From Pseudomonadota bacterium (GTDB lineage Bacteria; Pseudomonadota; Gammaproteobacteria; Xanthomonadales; Xanthomonadaceae): a stretch of DNA of 10,259 bases. The stretch covers positions 1 through 10,259 of the forward strand of contig JAFADB010000107.1 of NCBI GenBank assembly GCA_023425225.1, in the 5' to 3' direction. Positions 1-7,645 of the stretch are shown here, piece by piece. Each line of letters opens with the position of its first letter. Position 1 is the stretch's first letter. Under the pieces are notes generated by a model. It did no database searches. It worked only from the letters and a program-made list of their open reading frames with translations, and was not told where the DNA came from. The position numbers and the translations under genes are program-made.

Positions 1-995
1 GCTACAACGCCGATCCGGTGCGCCTGTACGAGGCCGCCGGCTCGGCCGGGCGGCTGGCGGTGTTCGCGGTGCGGCTGGACACCTTCGCGCGCGAGGACGC
101 GGCGGTGTTCTACATCGGCAGCAACGACCCGGACGATCTCACCGAGATCCGCCGCTACATGCTCACCGCCTTCGACGAGCTGCCGATCAGCGGCGAGTAC
201 ATCCACCGCGACGCCTACGACATCGGCGAAAAGTACGGCAAGGACACCTTCCTGCTGATCGACAGGCTGGGCACCGACAAGGTGCCGGCCGCGTTCGCGC
301 TCAAGAGCCGCATCGACGGCTTCTTCGAGCGGCTCGGCCTGCGCGGAGTCACCGACCGGACGATGCAGGCGCTGATGGCGCTGTTGCCCAGCCACCTGCC
401 GGCGCGCATGCGCGAGTACCGCGACCGCTACGAGCACCACCTGCTGCTCAAGGTCGGCGCGGCGATGGCGCCGCTGACCGACGTGTTCCTCAAGCAGCAC
501 TTCACCGCCTCCACCAGCGGCGGCTACTTCAAGTGCGATGCCGACGAGGGCCGCAAGGCGTTCCTGCACCGCTTCGCGGTCGCCGGCGCGGCGGTGCGCT
601 ACCGCGAGGTGCACCGGCACGAGGTGGAGGACATCGTGGCGCTGGACGTGGCGCTGCGCCGCAACGACCGCGACTGGGTGGAGACGCTGCCGGCCGACAT
701 CGACGACACGCTGGTGGCCAAGCTCTACTACGGCCACTTCTTCTGCCACGTGTTCCACCAGGACTACATCGTGCGCAAGGGCCACAACCCGCTGGCGATC
801 GAGCACGCGATGTGGGCGCTGCTGGACAAGCGCGGCGCCGAGTACCCGGCCGAGCACAACGTCGGCCACCTGTACAAGGCCAAGCCGGCGCTGGAACAGT
901 TCTACCGCCAGCTCGACCCGACCAACAGCTTCAACCCGGGCATCGGCCAGACGCCCAAGGGCAAGGGCTGGAACGACTGCTGCGGCGGGCATTGA
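1..995 (+). CDS. dld: Quinone-dependent D-lactate dehydrogenase, C-terminal part (5' truncated by window)
   Basis: Only the last 330 codons are present, read in frame from base 3; the true start lies left of the window. The protein aligns by eye with the C-terminal 60% of E. coli Dld (about 570 residues): an opening YNADP segment, then LAVFAVRLDTF, VFYIGSN, EKYGKDTFL, KAFLHRFAVAGAAVRY, LRRND, KLYYGHFFCHVFHQDYIV, PAEHNVGHLYKA and DPTNSFNPGIG near the end. This covers the substrate cap and the membrane-binding domain of the family; the N-terminal FAD-binding domain is off-window. The enzyme oxidises D-lactate to pyruvate on the inner face of the cytoplasmic membrane and passes electrons to quinone. 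The GTG at 18 is internal and is not a start. The stop is TGA at 993-995. A stem-loop follows 33 bp later, and the next gene on this strand begins 139 bp downstream. Family assignment is very secure. Confidence 0.96.
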   Translation, partial: YNADPVRLYEAAGSAGRLAVFAVRLDTFAREDAAVFYIGSNDPDDLTEIRRYMLTAFDELPISGEYIHRDAYDIGEKYGKDTFLLIDRLGTDKVPAAFALKSRIDGFFERLGLRGVTDRTMQALMALLPSHLPARMREYRDRYEHHLLLKVGAAMAPLTDVFLKQHFTASTSGGYFKCDADEGRKAFLHRFAVAGAAVRYREVHRHEVEDIVALDVALRRNDRDWVETLPADIDDTLVAKLYYGHFFCHVFHQDYIVRKGHNPLAIEHAMWALLDKRGAEYPAEHNVGHLYKAKPALEQFYRQLDPTNSFNPGIGQTPKGKGWNDCCGGH

Positions 996-1027
996 GACGC
1001 CGCCGCGCGCGCCCGCCCCGGGTGAAT

Positions 1028-1053
1028 CCCTTTCCCCGCAAGCGGGAGAAGGG
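1028..1053. repeat. Stem-loop repeat, short copy of the CCCGC-AA-GCGGG element
   Basis: Twelve-base arms (1028-1039 and 1042-1053) pair around an AA loop with one mismatch and one G-T pair. The core CCCCGCAAGCGGGAGAAGGG recurs exactly at 8215-8234, and its reverse complement recurs nearly exactly at 8062-8080. The element sits between dld and the EamA gene. It could act as a transcript-stabilising or terminating hairpin for dld, but no T-run follows. A dispersed REP-like repeat is the likelier identity (inference). Confidence 0.65.
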
Positions 1054-1134
1054 AACAACTTTCGCTCCCCGCCTCGGGATGACGCCCCGCGCACCACGCG
1101 CGATCATGCGCGACCGTCACCGCACAGGACTCCC

Positions 1135-2085
1135 ATGCCCGGCACCCCACGTCCCCGCCCCGACCTGGCCGGCCTGCTGATCCTGGTGCTGCCGCCGCTG
1201 TTCTGGGCCGGCAACTTCGTCGTCGGCCGCGCGGTGCGTGGCGACGTGCCGCCGATGACGCTGTCCTTCGGCCGCTGGCTGATCGCCTTCGCCTGCCTGC
1301 TGCCGTTCGCCTGGCGGCCGCTGCGGCGCGATCTGCCGCGTTACTGGCAGCACCGCTGGCGGCTGCTGGGGCTGGCCGTGGTCGGCGTGGCCGCGTTCAA
1401 CTCGCTGGTCTACGCCGGGCTGCGCTCGACCACCGCCACCAACGGCCTGCTGCTCAATTCCTTCATCCCGCTGCTGATCGTGCTGTTCGGCGCGCTGTTC
1501 TACCGGCAGCGGCTGGGCGCCCGGCAGTACCTGGGGCTGGCGCTGTCGTTCGCCGGCGTGCTCACCATCGTGCTGCACGGCGACTGGACGCGGCTGGCGG
1601 CGCTGCAGTTTTCCCACGGCGACCTGGTGGTGTTCGCGGCGATGGTCTGCTGGGCGCTGTACACGCTGTGGCTGCGCGGCATGCCGGCCGACATCGACCG
1701 GGTCGGGCTGATGGAGGCGCAGATCGGCGTGGCCGTGGTGTGCCTGCTGCCGCTGTTCCTGTGGGAGTACGCCTCCGGCCAGCGCGCGCAGTGGAACGCG
1801 CCCGCGCTGGCCGCGTTCGCCTACGTCGGCATCTTCCCGTCGGTGCTGGCCTACCTGCTCTACAACCTCGGCGTGGCGCGCGTGGGGCCGGCGCGGGCAG
1901 GCCTGTTCATCCACCTGATGCCGGTGTTCGGCGCGCTGCTGTCGGTACTGTTCCTGCACGAGCCGCTGCACGCCTACCACGCGGCCGGCTTCTGCCTGAT
2001 CCTGGCCGGGCTGGCCTGTTCCGGCGGTGCCACCCGCCCGGCCGCGGCGACGGACGGGCATCCGCCGCCGTCGCGCCCGGGGTAG
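1135..2085 (+). CDS. EamA/DMT-superfamily inner-membrane transporter (RhaT/YdcZ-like)
   Basis: A 316-residue integral membrane protein with about ten hydrophobic segments, roughly at residues 11-31, 42-60, 76-95, 101-122, 131-148, 162-180, 192-211, 223-246, 254-274 and 281-297. These form two EamA repeats (about 15-147 and 162-296). Family hallmarks are PLFWAGNFVVGRA in helix 1, the GLRSTTATNGLLLNSFIPLL stretch, and MPVFGALLSVLFLHEPL near the C-terminus. The start is ATG 1135, chosen because AGGA (1126-1129) lies 5 bp upstream and the first helix begins at residue 11; the open frame continues far upstream but only as dld shadow. DMT permeases move small metabolites, often as exporters; the substrate cannot be read from sequence. 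The C-terminal tail (residues 298-316) is Pro/Ala-rich and cytoplasmic-looking. The gene converges on the dehydrogenase gene at 2107, with a 21 bp gap. Confidence 0.92.
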   Translation: MPGTPRPRPDLAGLLILVLPPLFWAGNFVVGRAVRGDVPPMTLSFGRWLIAFACLLPFAWRPLRRDLPRYWQHRWRLLGLAVVGVAAFNSLVYAGLRSTTATNGLLLNSFIPLLIVLFGALFYRQRLGARQYLGLALSFAGVLTIVLHGDWTRLAALQFSHGDLVVFAAMVCWALYTLWLRGMPADIDRVGLMEAQIGVAVVCLLPLFLWEYASGQRAQWNAPALAAFAYVGIFPSVLAYLLYNLGVARVGPARAGLFIHLMPVFGALLSVLFLHEPLHAYHAAGFCLILAGLACSGGATRPAAATDGHPPPSRPG

Positions 2086-2106
2086 CGGCCGGAAAGAAGC
2101 CGGGCC

Positions 2107-3159
2107 TCAGGCCGCCAGCGGCGCGGTGCCCAGTTCGGCGGCCAGGGCCGCCAGGGCCCGGACGGTCGGTTCGCCGATCTCGATGGTTTCCGTGTGCGCG
2201 GCGCGGCTGCGGGCCTCGTACTCGCCGGGGTACTGCACCGACTCGAAGCCGGGCGCCGGCGGACAGGCATGCAGGTAGTCGATGAACGCGGCCGCTTCCT
2301 GCGCCATCCACTGCGGATCGACGAAGCGGGCCGGGTCGATCACCAGCGCGAACAGGTTGTTGATCGCGGCGCTGGCGCCGTGCTGGTTGGCCGGATGCAC
2401 GGTGCCACCGCCTGACAGCAGCCCGGCCAGCAGCTCGGTGACCAGCCCCAGGCCGTAGCCCTTGTGCCCGCCGAACGGCAGCAGCGCGCCGGGCGGATCG
2501 GTGAACAGCGCCCGCGCATCGGTGGTCGGGTTGCCCTGCGCATCGATCAGCGTGCCGGGCGCCACCTGCTCGCCGCGCTCGGCGATCACCCGCACCCGGT
2601 TGATCGCCGCCTGGCTGGTGGCCATGTCCAGCACCAGCGCCGGGCGCCCGCCGGGCAGCGGCAGCGCGAAGCACAGCGGGTTGGTCGTCAGCCGCGCCTC
2701 GCGGCCGCCGAACGGCGCCACCACCGGCGCGCGGTTGACCACGTTGGAGTACGCCAGCAGGATCATGCCCTGCGCGGTGACCTGCTCGCCGTAATGGCCC
2801 ATGCGGCCCAGGTGGTGGCTGTGGCTGACCGTCAGGGCGCACAGGCCGGCGGCGCGGGCGCGTTCCACCGCCGCGTCGAACACCTGCTTGCCGATGTACT
2901 GGCCGAACCCCTGGCCGCCGTCGTAGGACAGCTGCACGCCTTCGTCGCGCCGGCACAGCGGCCGGGCGTTGATGTGCAGGGTGCCCTCGCGGGCGGTCTG
3001 GCGGTACTTGGGCAGGATGGAAATGCCGTGGCTGGAATAGCCGGCGCGGTCGGATTCCACCAGGTGCGTGGCGACATCGGCGGCGATGTCCGGCTCGACG
3101 CCGAGTGCGGCCAATTGTGCCCGACAGAACTCGCGGGCGACGGGTACTGGGATCTTCAT
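2107..3159 (-). CDS. NAD(P)-dependent hydroxycarboxylate dehydrogenase, Ldh_2/MDH type-2 family (YbiC/HcxB-like)
   Basis: 350 residues, full length for the malate/L-lactate/ureidoglycolate dehydrogenase family, which is unrelated in fold to classical LDH/MDH. Visible landmarks: SSHG at 42-45, whose His44 is the family's conserved active-site histidine; HSHHLGRMG at 113-121; VVAPFGG at 146-152; TTNP at 158-161; LVLDMATS at 175-182; and GGHKGYGL at 230-237. E. coli YbiC (HcxB) shows the same blocks in the same order. The enzyme should interconvert a 2-hydroxyacid and a 2-oxoacid with NAD(P) in the cytosol; malate, lactate, hydroxyphenyllactate-type and sulfolactate substrates all occur in the family, so the exact one is open. 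The start ATG at 3157-3159 gives MKIPVPVAREF, a normal N-terminus, but it lacks a clear Shine-Dalgarno. The gene has the same direction as ligD, but a 341 bp gap argues for its own promoter. Confidence 0.93.
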   Translation of the reverse strand: MKIPVPVAREFCRAQLAALGVEPDIAADVATHLVESDRAGYSSHGISILPKYRQTAREGTLHINARPLCRRDEGVQLSYDGGQGFGQYIGKQVFDAAVERARAAGLCALTVSHSHHLGRMGHYGEQVTAQGMILLAYSNVVNRAPVVAPFGGREARLTTNPLCFALPLPGGRPALVLDMATSQAAINRVRVIAERGEQVAPGTLIDAQGNPTTDARALFTDPPGALLPFGGHKGYGLGLVTELLAGLLSGGGTVHPANQHGASAAINNLFALVIDPARFVDPQWMAQEAAAFIDYLHACPPAPGFESVQYPGEYEARSRAAHTETIEIGEPTVRALAALAAELGTAPLAA

Positions 3160-3500
3160 CGGTTTTAGGGTCCAGAACTAGTGTCGCCCCCAAAGCTAGC
3201 GAACGCTCCGGCGCTGGCGAGGCGACAGGATGTCGCAGCCTTGCCGGCCGGCTCGATTCGCCTGCGCGCTTTCGCCGCAGGACGACGCCGACGAGCCTGC
3301 AAATCACGGGTTTTCCGCGCATCGGCCACGACCGGGCGCGACCGATCGCCGCACCCGCCGCGGGGACGGGCGTTGCCCCTGTATTTGCCCGCCTGCAGCC
3401 CCGGTTTGCGCGCACCGGCATCGCCCGCCGGCGGAGGCCGGAAGTGGCCGCATCCTGCCCCGACGGGCCCGCGCCTTCGCTGTCGCAGGCGCCAGGTGCC
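3160..3500. other. Intergenic gap between ligD and the Ldh_2 gene; no gene seen
   Basis: All frames give Arg/Pro/Ala-rich translations without family resemblance, so no gene is called. It should hold the end of the ligD transcript and the promoter of the dehydrogenase gene. A small perfect inverted repeat, GCGACA-GGA-TGTCGC, lies at 3222-3236, 63 bp upstream of the dehydrogenase start, and could be an operator or chance. No T-rich terminator and no confident -35/-10 pair were found. Confidence 0.4.
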
Positions 3501-6143
3501 CTACTCCGGCAGCGTCTGCCGTACCTGCCCGATGCCGTCCCAGGGATCGCTGCGCAGGCGCGCGGCGCGCTGCAGCGCCTTGTCCAGCGGGAAGGCCTGC
3601 GGCGAATCGATCTTCGCCAGTTCCTCCCAGCGCAGCGGCATGGCCACGCTGGCGTGCTCGCGCGCGCGCAGCGACCAGTTGCACACGCTGGTGTTGCCGC
3701 GGCCGTTGCGCAGCCAGTCCACGAAGATCACCCCGTCGCGCCGGGCCTTGCTCATGGTGGCGATGTAGCGCTGCGGCGCCTGCGTGGCCAGCGCCTGGGC
3801 GAAGGCCTCGCAGAAATCGCGCGCCTGGTCCCAGCCGGCCTGCGGCAACACCGGCACCACCACGTGCAGGCCCTTGCCGCCGGACAGCCGCACGAAACTC
3901 TCCAGGCCGGCCTCGCGCAGGCGCGCGCGGATCTCGCGCGCGGCCTGCTTGACGGCATCCCAGGCCACGCCGGGGCCGGGGTCGAGGTCGAACACCAGCC
4001 GGTCCGGATGCTCGGGATCGTCCACCGTCGCGCCCCACGGGTGCAGCTCCAGCGTGTTCATCTGCACCAGCTCGAGCAGGCCCTCGGCGTCCTCGATGTA
4101 CAGGTAGTCCTCCACCCCGCTCTTCTGCCGCAGCGGGATGGCGTGCAAGTGCGCGCCCAGGCCCGCGCCGTGGTGCTTCTGGAAGAAGCACTCCCCGCCG
4201 GCCCCGTCCGGGCAGCGCAGCAGCGACAGCGGCCGCCGCACCACCTCCGGCAGCAGCCAGCGCGCCACCTGGCGGTAGTAGTCGGCCACCTGCGCCTTGG
4301 TGATGCCCTCGGCCGGGTAGACCACGCGCTCGGGATGGGTGATGGCGACATCGTCGGTGGCCACGGCGGCGGCTCCTGGGGTGCGGGATCGGGACGGGCG
4401 CCGCGGCGGCGGGTCGGCCGGCGCCGCGGCCTGCGGCACCGGCGGGTCGGTATCGGTGGAGGCCAGCTCGGCCACGTCCTTGTCCGGGCGCAGGCGCTTG
4501 AAGCTGGCCTGGCGCAGCAGCCCTTCCTTGGCCCAGCCGCGGAACGCCACCTCCACCACCAGCTGCGGCCGCACCCAGTGCACGCTGCGCGCGGAGAACG
4601 GCACCTGCGGCGGCAGGTCGACCTGCGCCTGCGCGGTGGCCAGCGCGCGCAGGCGCGTGGACAGCTGCGCCAGCGTGGCCTCGTCGAAGCCGCTGCCGAC
4701 CCGGCCCACGTACTGCAGCGCGCCGTCGCGCAGGCGCGCCAGCAGCAGCGAGCCGAAGCCGCTGCGCGCGCCCTTGGGATCGGTGTAGCCGACCACGGCG
4801 AACTCGTCGACCTCGCCGCGCTTGATCTTCAGCCAGTCGCCGTCGCGGCCGCTGCCGTAGGGCGCATCGACGCGCTTGCTGACGATGCCCTCGTAGCCCT
4901 TGGCCGCCGCCGCGGCGTAGACCTCGCGGCCATGGCCGATGACGTGGTCGCTGTAGGCCAGCACGCCCGGGCCGGGACCGAGCAGTGCCTGCAGCAGCTG
5001 CTTGCGCTGCAGCAGCGGGGTGCGCCGCAGGTCGACCCCGGCCACGCCGAGCAGGTCGAACACCACGTAGCGCAGCGGCTGGCGCGCGCTGCCCTCCAGC
5101 ACCGCCTGCAGCGCGGAGAAGTCGCTGCGCGCATCGGCGTCGAGCACCACCAGTTCGCCGTCCAGGCGCACGTCGTCCACCGGCAGTGCCGCCACCGCCT
5201 CGGCCACCGCCGGCACCTTCGCGGTCCAGTCCAGGTCGTTGCGCGAGCGCAGCCGCAGCGTGCCGTCGACGCGGTCGGCCAGCAGCCGGTAGCCGTCCCA
5301 CTTGATCTCGTTGAGCCAGCCCTCGCCTTCCGGCGCCTGCGGCACCAGCGTGCACAGCTGCGGCGCCAGCCCGGCCGGGCACGGCGCGTCGCGGGCGCCG
5401 TCCAGCGCGAGGGCCTGCGCATGCCAGTCCTGGCGGGCGCGTACCGCGCTTGCGCGTCCGCCGGCGGCCTTCTTCGTGGCGGTCTTCTTCGACGCCTTTG
5501 TCGCCGCCTTGGGCGCGGTCTTTGCCGCAGCTCTGGTCCTGGCCGGTGCCGCGGGTGGATCGGCGGCGGCCGTAGCCCCCACACGGCGGGCCCGCGTCGC
5601 CTGCCGGCGCGGCGTGGCCGGCGCCGGATCGTCCACCAGGTCGTCGGCCTCCAGGTCGGCGGCGTAGGCGTCGTGGCGCTTGATCAGCAGCCATTGCGGC
5701 TGGCGGCCGGACATGTGGGTGCGCACCAGGGTCCAGGCGCCGTGCAGCTTGTCGCCGTGCAGTTCGAAGTCGAGCTTGCCGGCGGCCAGCGCCGCCAGCG
5801 GATCGCCGTCGCACGACCAGGTGCCGTGGTCGAACACGTCGACGTGGCCGGCACCGTATTGCCCGGCCGGGATGTCGCCGTGGAAGGTGGCATAGCCCAG
5901 CGGGTGGTCCTCCACCTGCACCGCCAGGCGCTTGTCGCCGGGGCGCAGCGACGGCCCCTTGGGCACCGCCCAGCTCTTGAGCACGCCACCGGCCTCCAGG
6001 CGGAAGTCGTAGTGACGGGTGCTGGCGTGGTGCAGCTGCACCACGAAGATCGGCGCGTGCCTGGCGGCGTGCGGGGCGTTGGTGGCGGACGGCTCCGGGG
6101 TCTGGTCGAAGCGGCGTTTGCGGACGTAATCGCGCAGCGACAT
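3501..6143 (-). CDS. ligD: ATP-dependent DNA ligase D, multifunctional NHEJ enzyme (phosphoesterase-ligase-polymerase)
   Basis: 880 residues in the Pseudomonas-type domain order. The 3'-phosphoesterase domain (about 25-165) has His38, His44, Asp46, Arg48, Glu78, His80 and Tyr84 at the positions of the P. aeruginosa active site. A Lys/Ala linker spans about 200-230. The ligase domain has the adenylated lysine in EIKWDGYR (Lys281), RLDGELVV (327-334), YVVFDLLG (359-366), EGIVSKR (418-424) and WLKIKR (437-442), followed by the OB domain to about 560. After a Pro-rich linker, the archaeo-eukaryotic primase-type polymerase domain (about 595-880) has FDLDP (Asp719, Asp721), SGGKGLH (His760) and FVDW (Asp809). 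LigD trims 3' ends, adds nucleotides and seals double-strand breaks held by Ku. The start ATG 6143 has GAGG (6149-6152) 5 bp upstream, overlapping the ku stop; upstream in-frame codons only overlap ku. The 7 bp gap indicates co-transcription with ku. Confidence 0.97.
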   Translation of the reverse strand: MSLRDYVRKRRFDQTPEPSATNAPHAARHAPIFVVQLHHASTRHYDFRLEAGGVLKSWAVPKGPSLRPGDKRLAVQVEDHPLGYATFHGDIPAGQYGAGHVDVFDHGTWSCDGDPLAALAAGKLDFELHGDKLHGAWTLVRTHMSGRQPQWLLIKRHDAYAADLEADDLVDDPAPATPRRQATRARRVGATAAADPPAAPARTRAAAKTAPKAATKASKKTATKKAAGGRASAVRARQDWHAQALALDGARDAPCPAGLAPQLCTLVPQAPEGEGWLNEIKWDGYRLLADRVDGTLRLRSRNDLDWTAKVPAVAEAVAALPVDDVRLDGELVVLDADARSDFSALQAVLEGSARQPLRYVVFDLLGVAGVDLRRTPLLQRKQLLQALLGPGPGVLAYSDHVIGHGREVYAAAAAKGYEGIVSKRVDAPYGSGRDGDWLKIKRGEVDEFAVVGYTDPKGARSGFGSLLLARLRDGALQYVGRVGSGFDEATLAQLSTRLRALATAQAQVDLPPQVPFSARSVHWVRPQLVVEVAFRGWAKEGLLRQASFKRLRPDKDVAELASTDTDPPVPQAAAPADPPPRRPSRSRTPGAAAVATDDVAITHPERVVYPAEGITKAQVADYYRQVARWLLPEVVRRPLSLLRCPDGAGGECFFQKHHGAGLGAHLHAIPLRQKSGVEDYLYIEDAEGLLELVQMNTLELHPWGATVDDPEHPDRLVFDLDPGPGVAWDAVKQAAREIRARLREAGLESFVRLSGGKGLHVVVPVLPQAGWDQARDFCEAFAQALATQAPQRYIATMSKARRDGVIFVDWLRNGRGNTSVCNWSLRAREHASVAMPLRWEELAKIDSPQAFPLDKALQRAARLRSDPWDGIGQVRQTLPE

Positions 6144-6150
6144 GCGGGCC

Positions 6151-7095
6151 TCAGCCGGTCTTGCGGCGGCTGGCCGCCTTTCTGGCCGGGCCCGCCGGTG
6201 CCTTGCCGGCCGCCTTGGCGGCCTTCCTGGCCGGCGCCTTCCTGGTTGGCGTCTTTTTCGCCACCGCGCGGGTGGCGGTCTTCTTGGCCGGCGTGCGCTT
6301 GTTCGCGTCCAGGCTCTTGCGCAGCAGCGACATGAAATCGACCACGTTGGTGGTCGCATCCTCGCGCGGCTCGGCTACCTCCTCCACTTTGGTGGTGCCG
6401 CCCTTGGCCTTGATGCGCTTGCGCAGCAGCGTGTGCAGGCGTTCGCGGAACTCGTCGTGGTAGCTGTCCGGATTCCACTGCCCGGACATCGAGGAGATCA
6501 GCTGGGCGGCCATCTCGCGCTCGCGCGGGCTGATGCGGTAGGACGCCGCCGGCTCGCCGGGCAGCGCGTAGTCCTCCGGCGGCACCAGCTCCTGCGGGTA
6601 GCGCAGCAGCAACAGCACCAGCGCATCGCCGTGGGCGATCACCGCCGACAGGTACTCGCGGGTGCGGATCACCACCTTGGCGATGCCGGCCTTGCCGGTG
6701 TCGCGCAGGGTCTCGCGCAGCAGCACGTAGCCCTTCTCGGCCTTCTTGCCCGGCACCAGGATGTAGGGCTTCTCGTAGTAGCGCGGGTCGATCGCGTCGG
6801 CATCGACGAAGGTCTCCACCTCCACCGTCTCGTGGCTCTCCGGCGCCGCCGAGCGGATGTCGTCCTCGTCCACCACCACGTAGCTGCCCTTGTCGTACTC
6901 GAACGCCTTGACGATGTCCTTCCACGGCACTTCCTCGCCGGTCTCGGCGTTGACCCGCTCGAAGCGGATCGGCTTGCCGTCGCGCGAGTCGAGCATGCGG
7001 AACTGCAGGTCCACCTTGCGCTCTCCGGACATCAGCGACACCGGCACGTTGAGCAGGCCGAAGGACAGCGTGCCGGTCCAGATCGGCCGTGCCAT
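6151..7095 (-). CDS. ku: Ku, DNA double-strand-break end-binding protein (prokaryotic, homodimeric)
   Basis: 314 residues. It opens with MARPIWTGTLSFGLLNVPV, the hallmark of bacterial Ku, followed by the Ku core to about residue 200: RFERVNAETGEEV (44-56), YVVVDEDDI (72-80), VDADAIDPRYYEKPY (97-111), AKVVIRTREYLSAV (139-152), LLLLRYPQEL (161-170). SGQWNPDSYHDEFRERL (204-220) belongs to the LigD-recruiting region. The tail (about 266-314) is a very basic Lys/Ala/Pro/Thr extension, H1-like, as in Ku proteins whose tails contact DNA. Ku dimers thread onto broken ends and recruit LigD. The start codon (7093-7095) shares its A with the stop of the preceding gene (TGATG), so translation is probably coupled; no strong Shine-Dalgarno is seen for ku itself. 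No frameshift or missing block was seen. Confidence 0.97.
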   Translation of the reverse strand: MARPIWTGTLSFGLLNVPVSLMSGERKVDLQFRMLDSRDGKPIRFERVNAETGEEVPWKDIVKAFEYDKGSYVVVDEDDIRSAAPESHETVEVETFVDADAIDPRYYEKPYILVPGKKAEKGYVLLRETLRDTGKAGIAKVVIRTREYLSAVIAHGDALVLLLLRYPQELVPPEDYALPGEPAASYRISPREREMAAQLISSMSGQWNPDSYHDEFRERLHTLLRKRIKAKGGTTKVEEVAEPREDATTNVVDFMSLLRKSLDANKRTPAKKTATRAVAKKTPTRKAPARKAAKAAGKAPAGPARKAASRRKTG

Positions 7096-7490
7096 CAGTG
7101 CCGCGCCCCGTGCACGACTGCCGCCGGCATGTGGTCCAGCGCGTGCCAGGCGTCCTCCACCACGGCGCGCGCGCGCGTCCAGTCCAGCCGCGACTCGGCG
7201 CGCATCTGCTCCCATTGCTGGGCCAGGTCGCCCTCGGTATCGGCCGCCCCGCGCGGCCAGTCGGCGGCGTGGGTGGCCAGGGCGAAGGCATAGGCCGGAC
7301 GCAGGTCGCGCCACGACGGGCCGCCCTGGCAGCGGCGCTGGGCGTAGTCGCGCAACGCGTAGTGGACGAAGTCCTGCGCGGTGGCGGCGGGCTCGGCCGG
7401 CAGCGCGCAGCGGCGGCGCCAGCGGCGCGGCAGCGGGTCGAGATGACAGTGGACCAGCGAACGGTCCAGGCGGCGTTCGGAGGGAGTCAT
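7095..7490 (-). CDS. Conserved hypothetical protein, first gene of the ku-ligD operon
   Basis: 131 residues, soluble, with no signal peptide, membrane helix or metal-binding motif. The N-terminal 35 residues are Arg-rich (PRRWRRRC at 21-28). The central part has FVHYALRDYAQRRC (41-54). The C-terminal part, LRPAYAFAL (63-71), then QQWEQMRAESRLDW (91-104) and VVEDAWHALD (110-119), resembles from memory a widespread family of small bacterial proteins with a pattern like RPAY - W - SRLxW - AVxDAWxR; no function is known to me. The start ATG 7488-7490 has GGGA (7498-7501) 7 bp upstream. Its TGA overlaps the ku ATG by one base, so the two are almost certainly co-transcribed and coupled. That context makes an end-joining accessory or a stress-regulated partner possible, but nothing in the sequence proves it. 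Codon use matches the neighbours. Confidence 0.83.
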   Translation of the reverse strand: MTPSERRLDRSLVHCHLDPLPRRWRRRCALPAEPAATAQDFVHYALRDYAQRRCQGGPSWRDLRPAYAFALATHAADWPRGAADTEGDLAQQWEQMRAESRLDWTRARAVVEDAWHALDHMPAAVVHGARH

Positions 7491-7645
7491 GGCGGCGTCC
7501 CGTGGCCAGGGGCGGATGGGGACGACAACCAGTAGCGCCGCGGCGGTGATGCCGGCGTGAGCATGGCGTTGGATTTGCGCGATTCGCGGTGCTTTCACCC
7601 GGCGGGGTATGCAGTTGCAGTCCCTGCCACCGAGAGGACCCACCC
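7491..7645. promoter_or_regulatory. Divergent intergenic region, promoters for the ku-ligD operon and the EETFPASDP gene
   Basis: This 155 bp gap separates two outward-facing start codons and must drive transcription both ways, if the operon call is right. A short near-perfect palindrome, CGCGA-T-TCGCG, lies at 7578-7588. TATGCA near 7609-7614 could be a -10 element for the rightward gene, but no good -35 partner was found, so no sigma-factor class is assigned. The Shine-Dalgarno of the rightward gene is GAGAGGA at 7632-7638. Confidence 0.4.

Noticed and set aside
2085..2115. Possible bidirectional terminator between the convergent EamA and Ldh_2 genes
   Set aside because: The arms GCGGCC and GGCCGC are only 6 bp with a 19-base loop and no T-run; too weak to call.
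1907..3421. 504-codon minus-strand frame covering the Ldh_2 gene and its upstream gap
   Set aside because: Arg/Pro/Gly-rich shadow of the real gene in another frame. The 3160-3421 part alone shows no recognisable protein.
3105..6335. Very long plus-strand open frame (over 1000 codons) antisense to ligD
   Set aside because: Its translation is dominated by Arg, Ala, His, Gln and Val with no family resemblance. It mirrors the codon structure of ligD in GC-rich DNA, where antisense stops are rare.
6144..6359. 72-codon N-terminal extension of LigD
   Set aside because: It would overlap the ku 3' end and is a Pro/Arg-rich shadow. The ATG at 6143 has a good Shine-Dalgarno and begins where LigD homologues begin.
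7165..7177. Alternating GC run, possible Z-DNA
   Set aside because: Only 13 bp and explained by Ala/Arg codons in the 131-residue gene; common by chance at this GC content.
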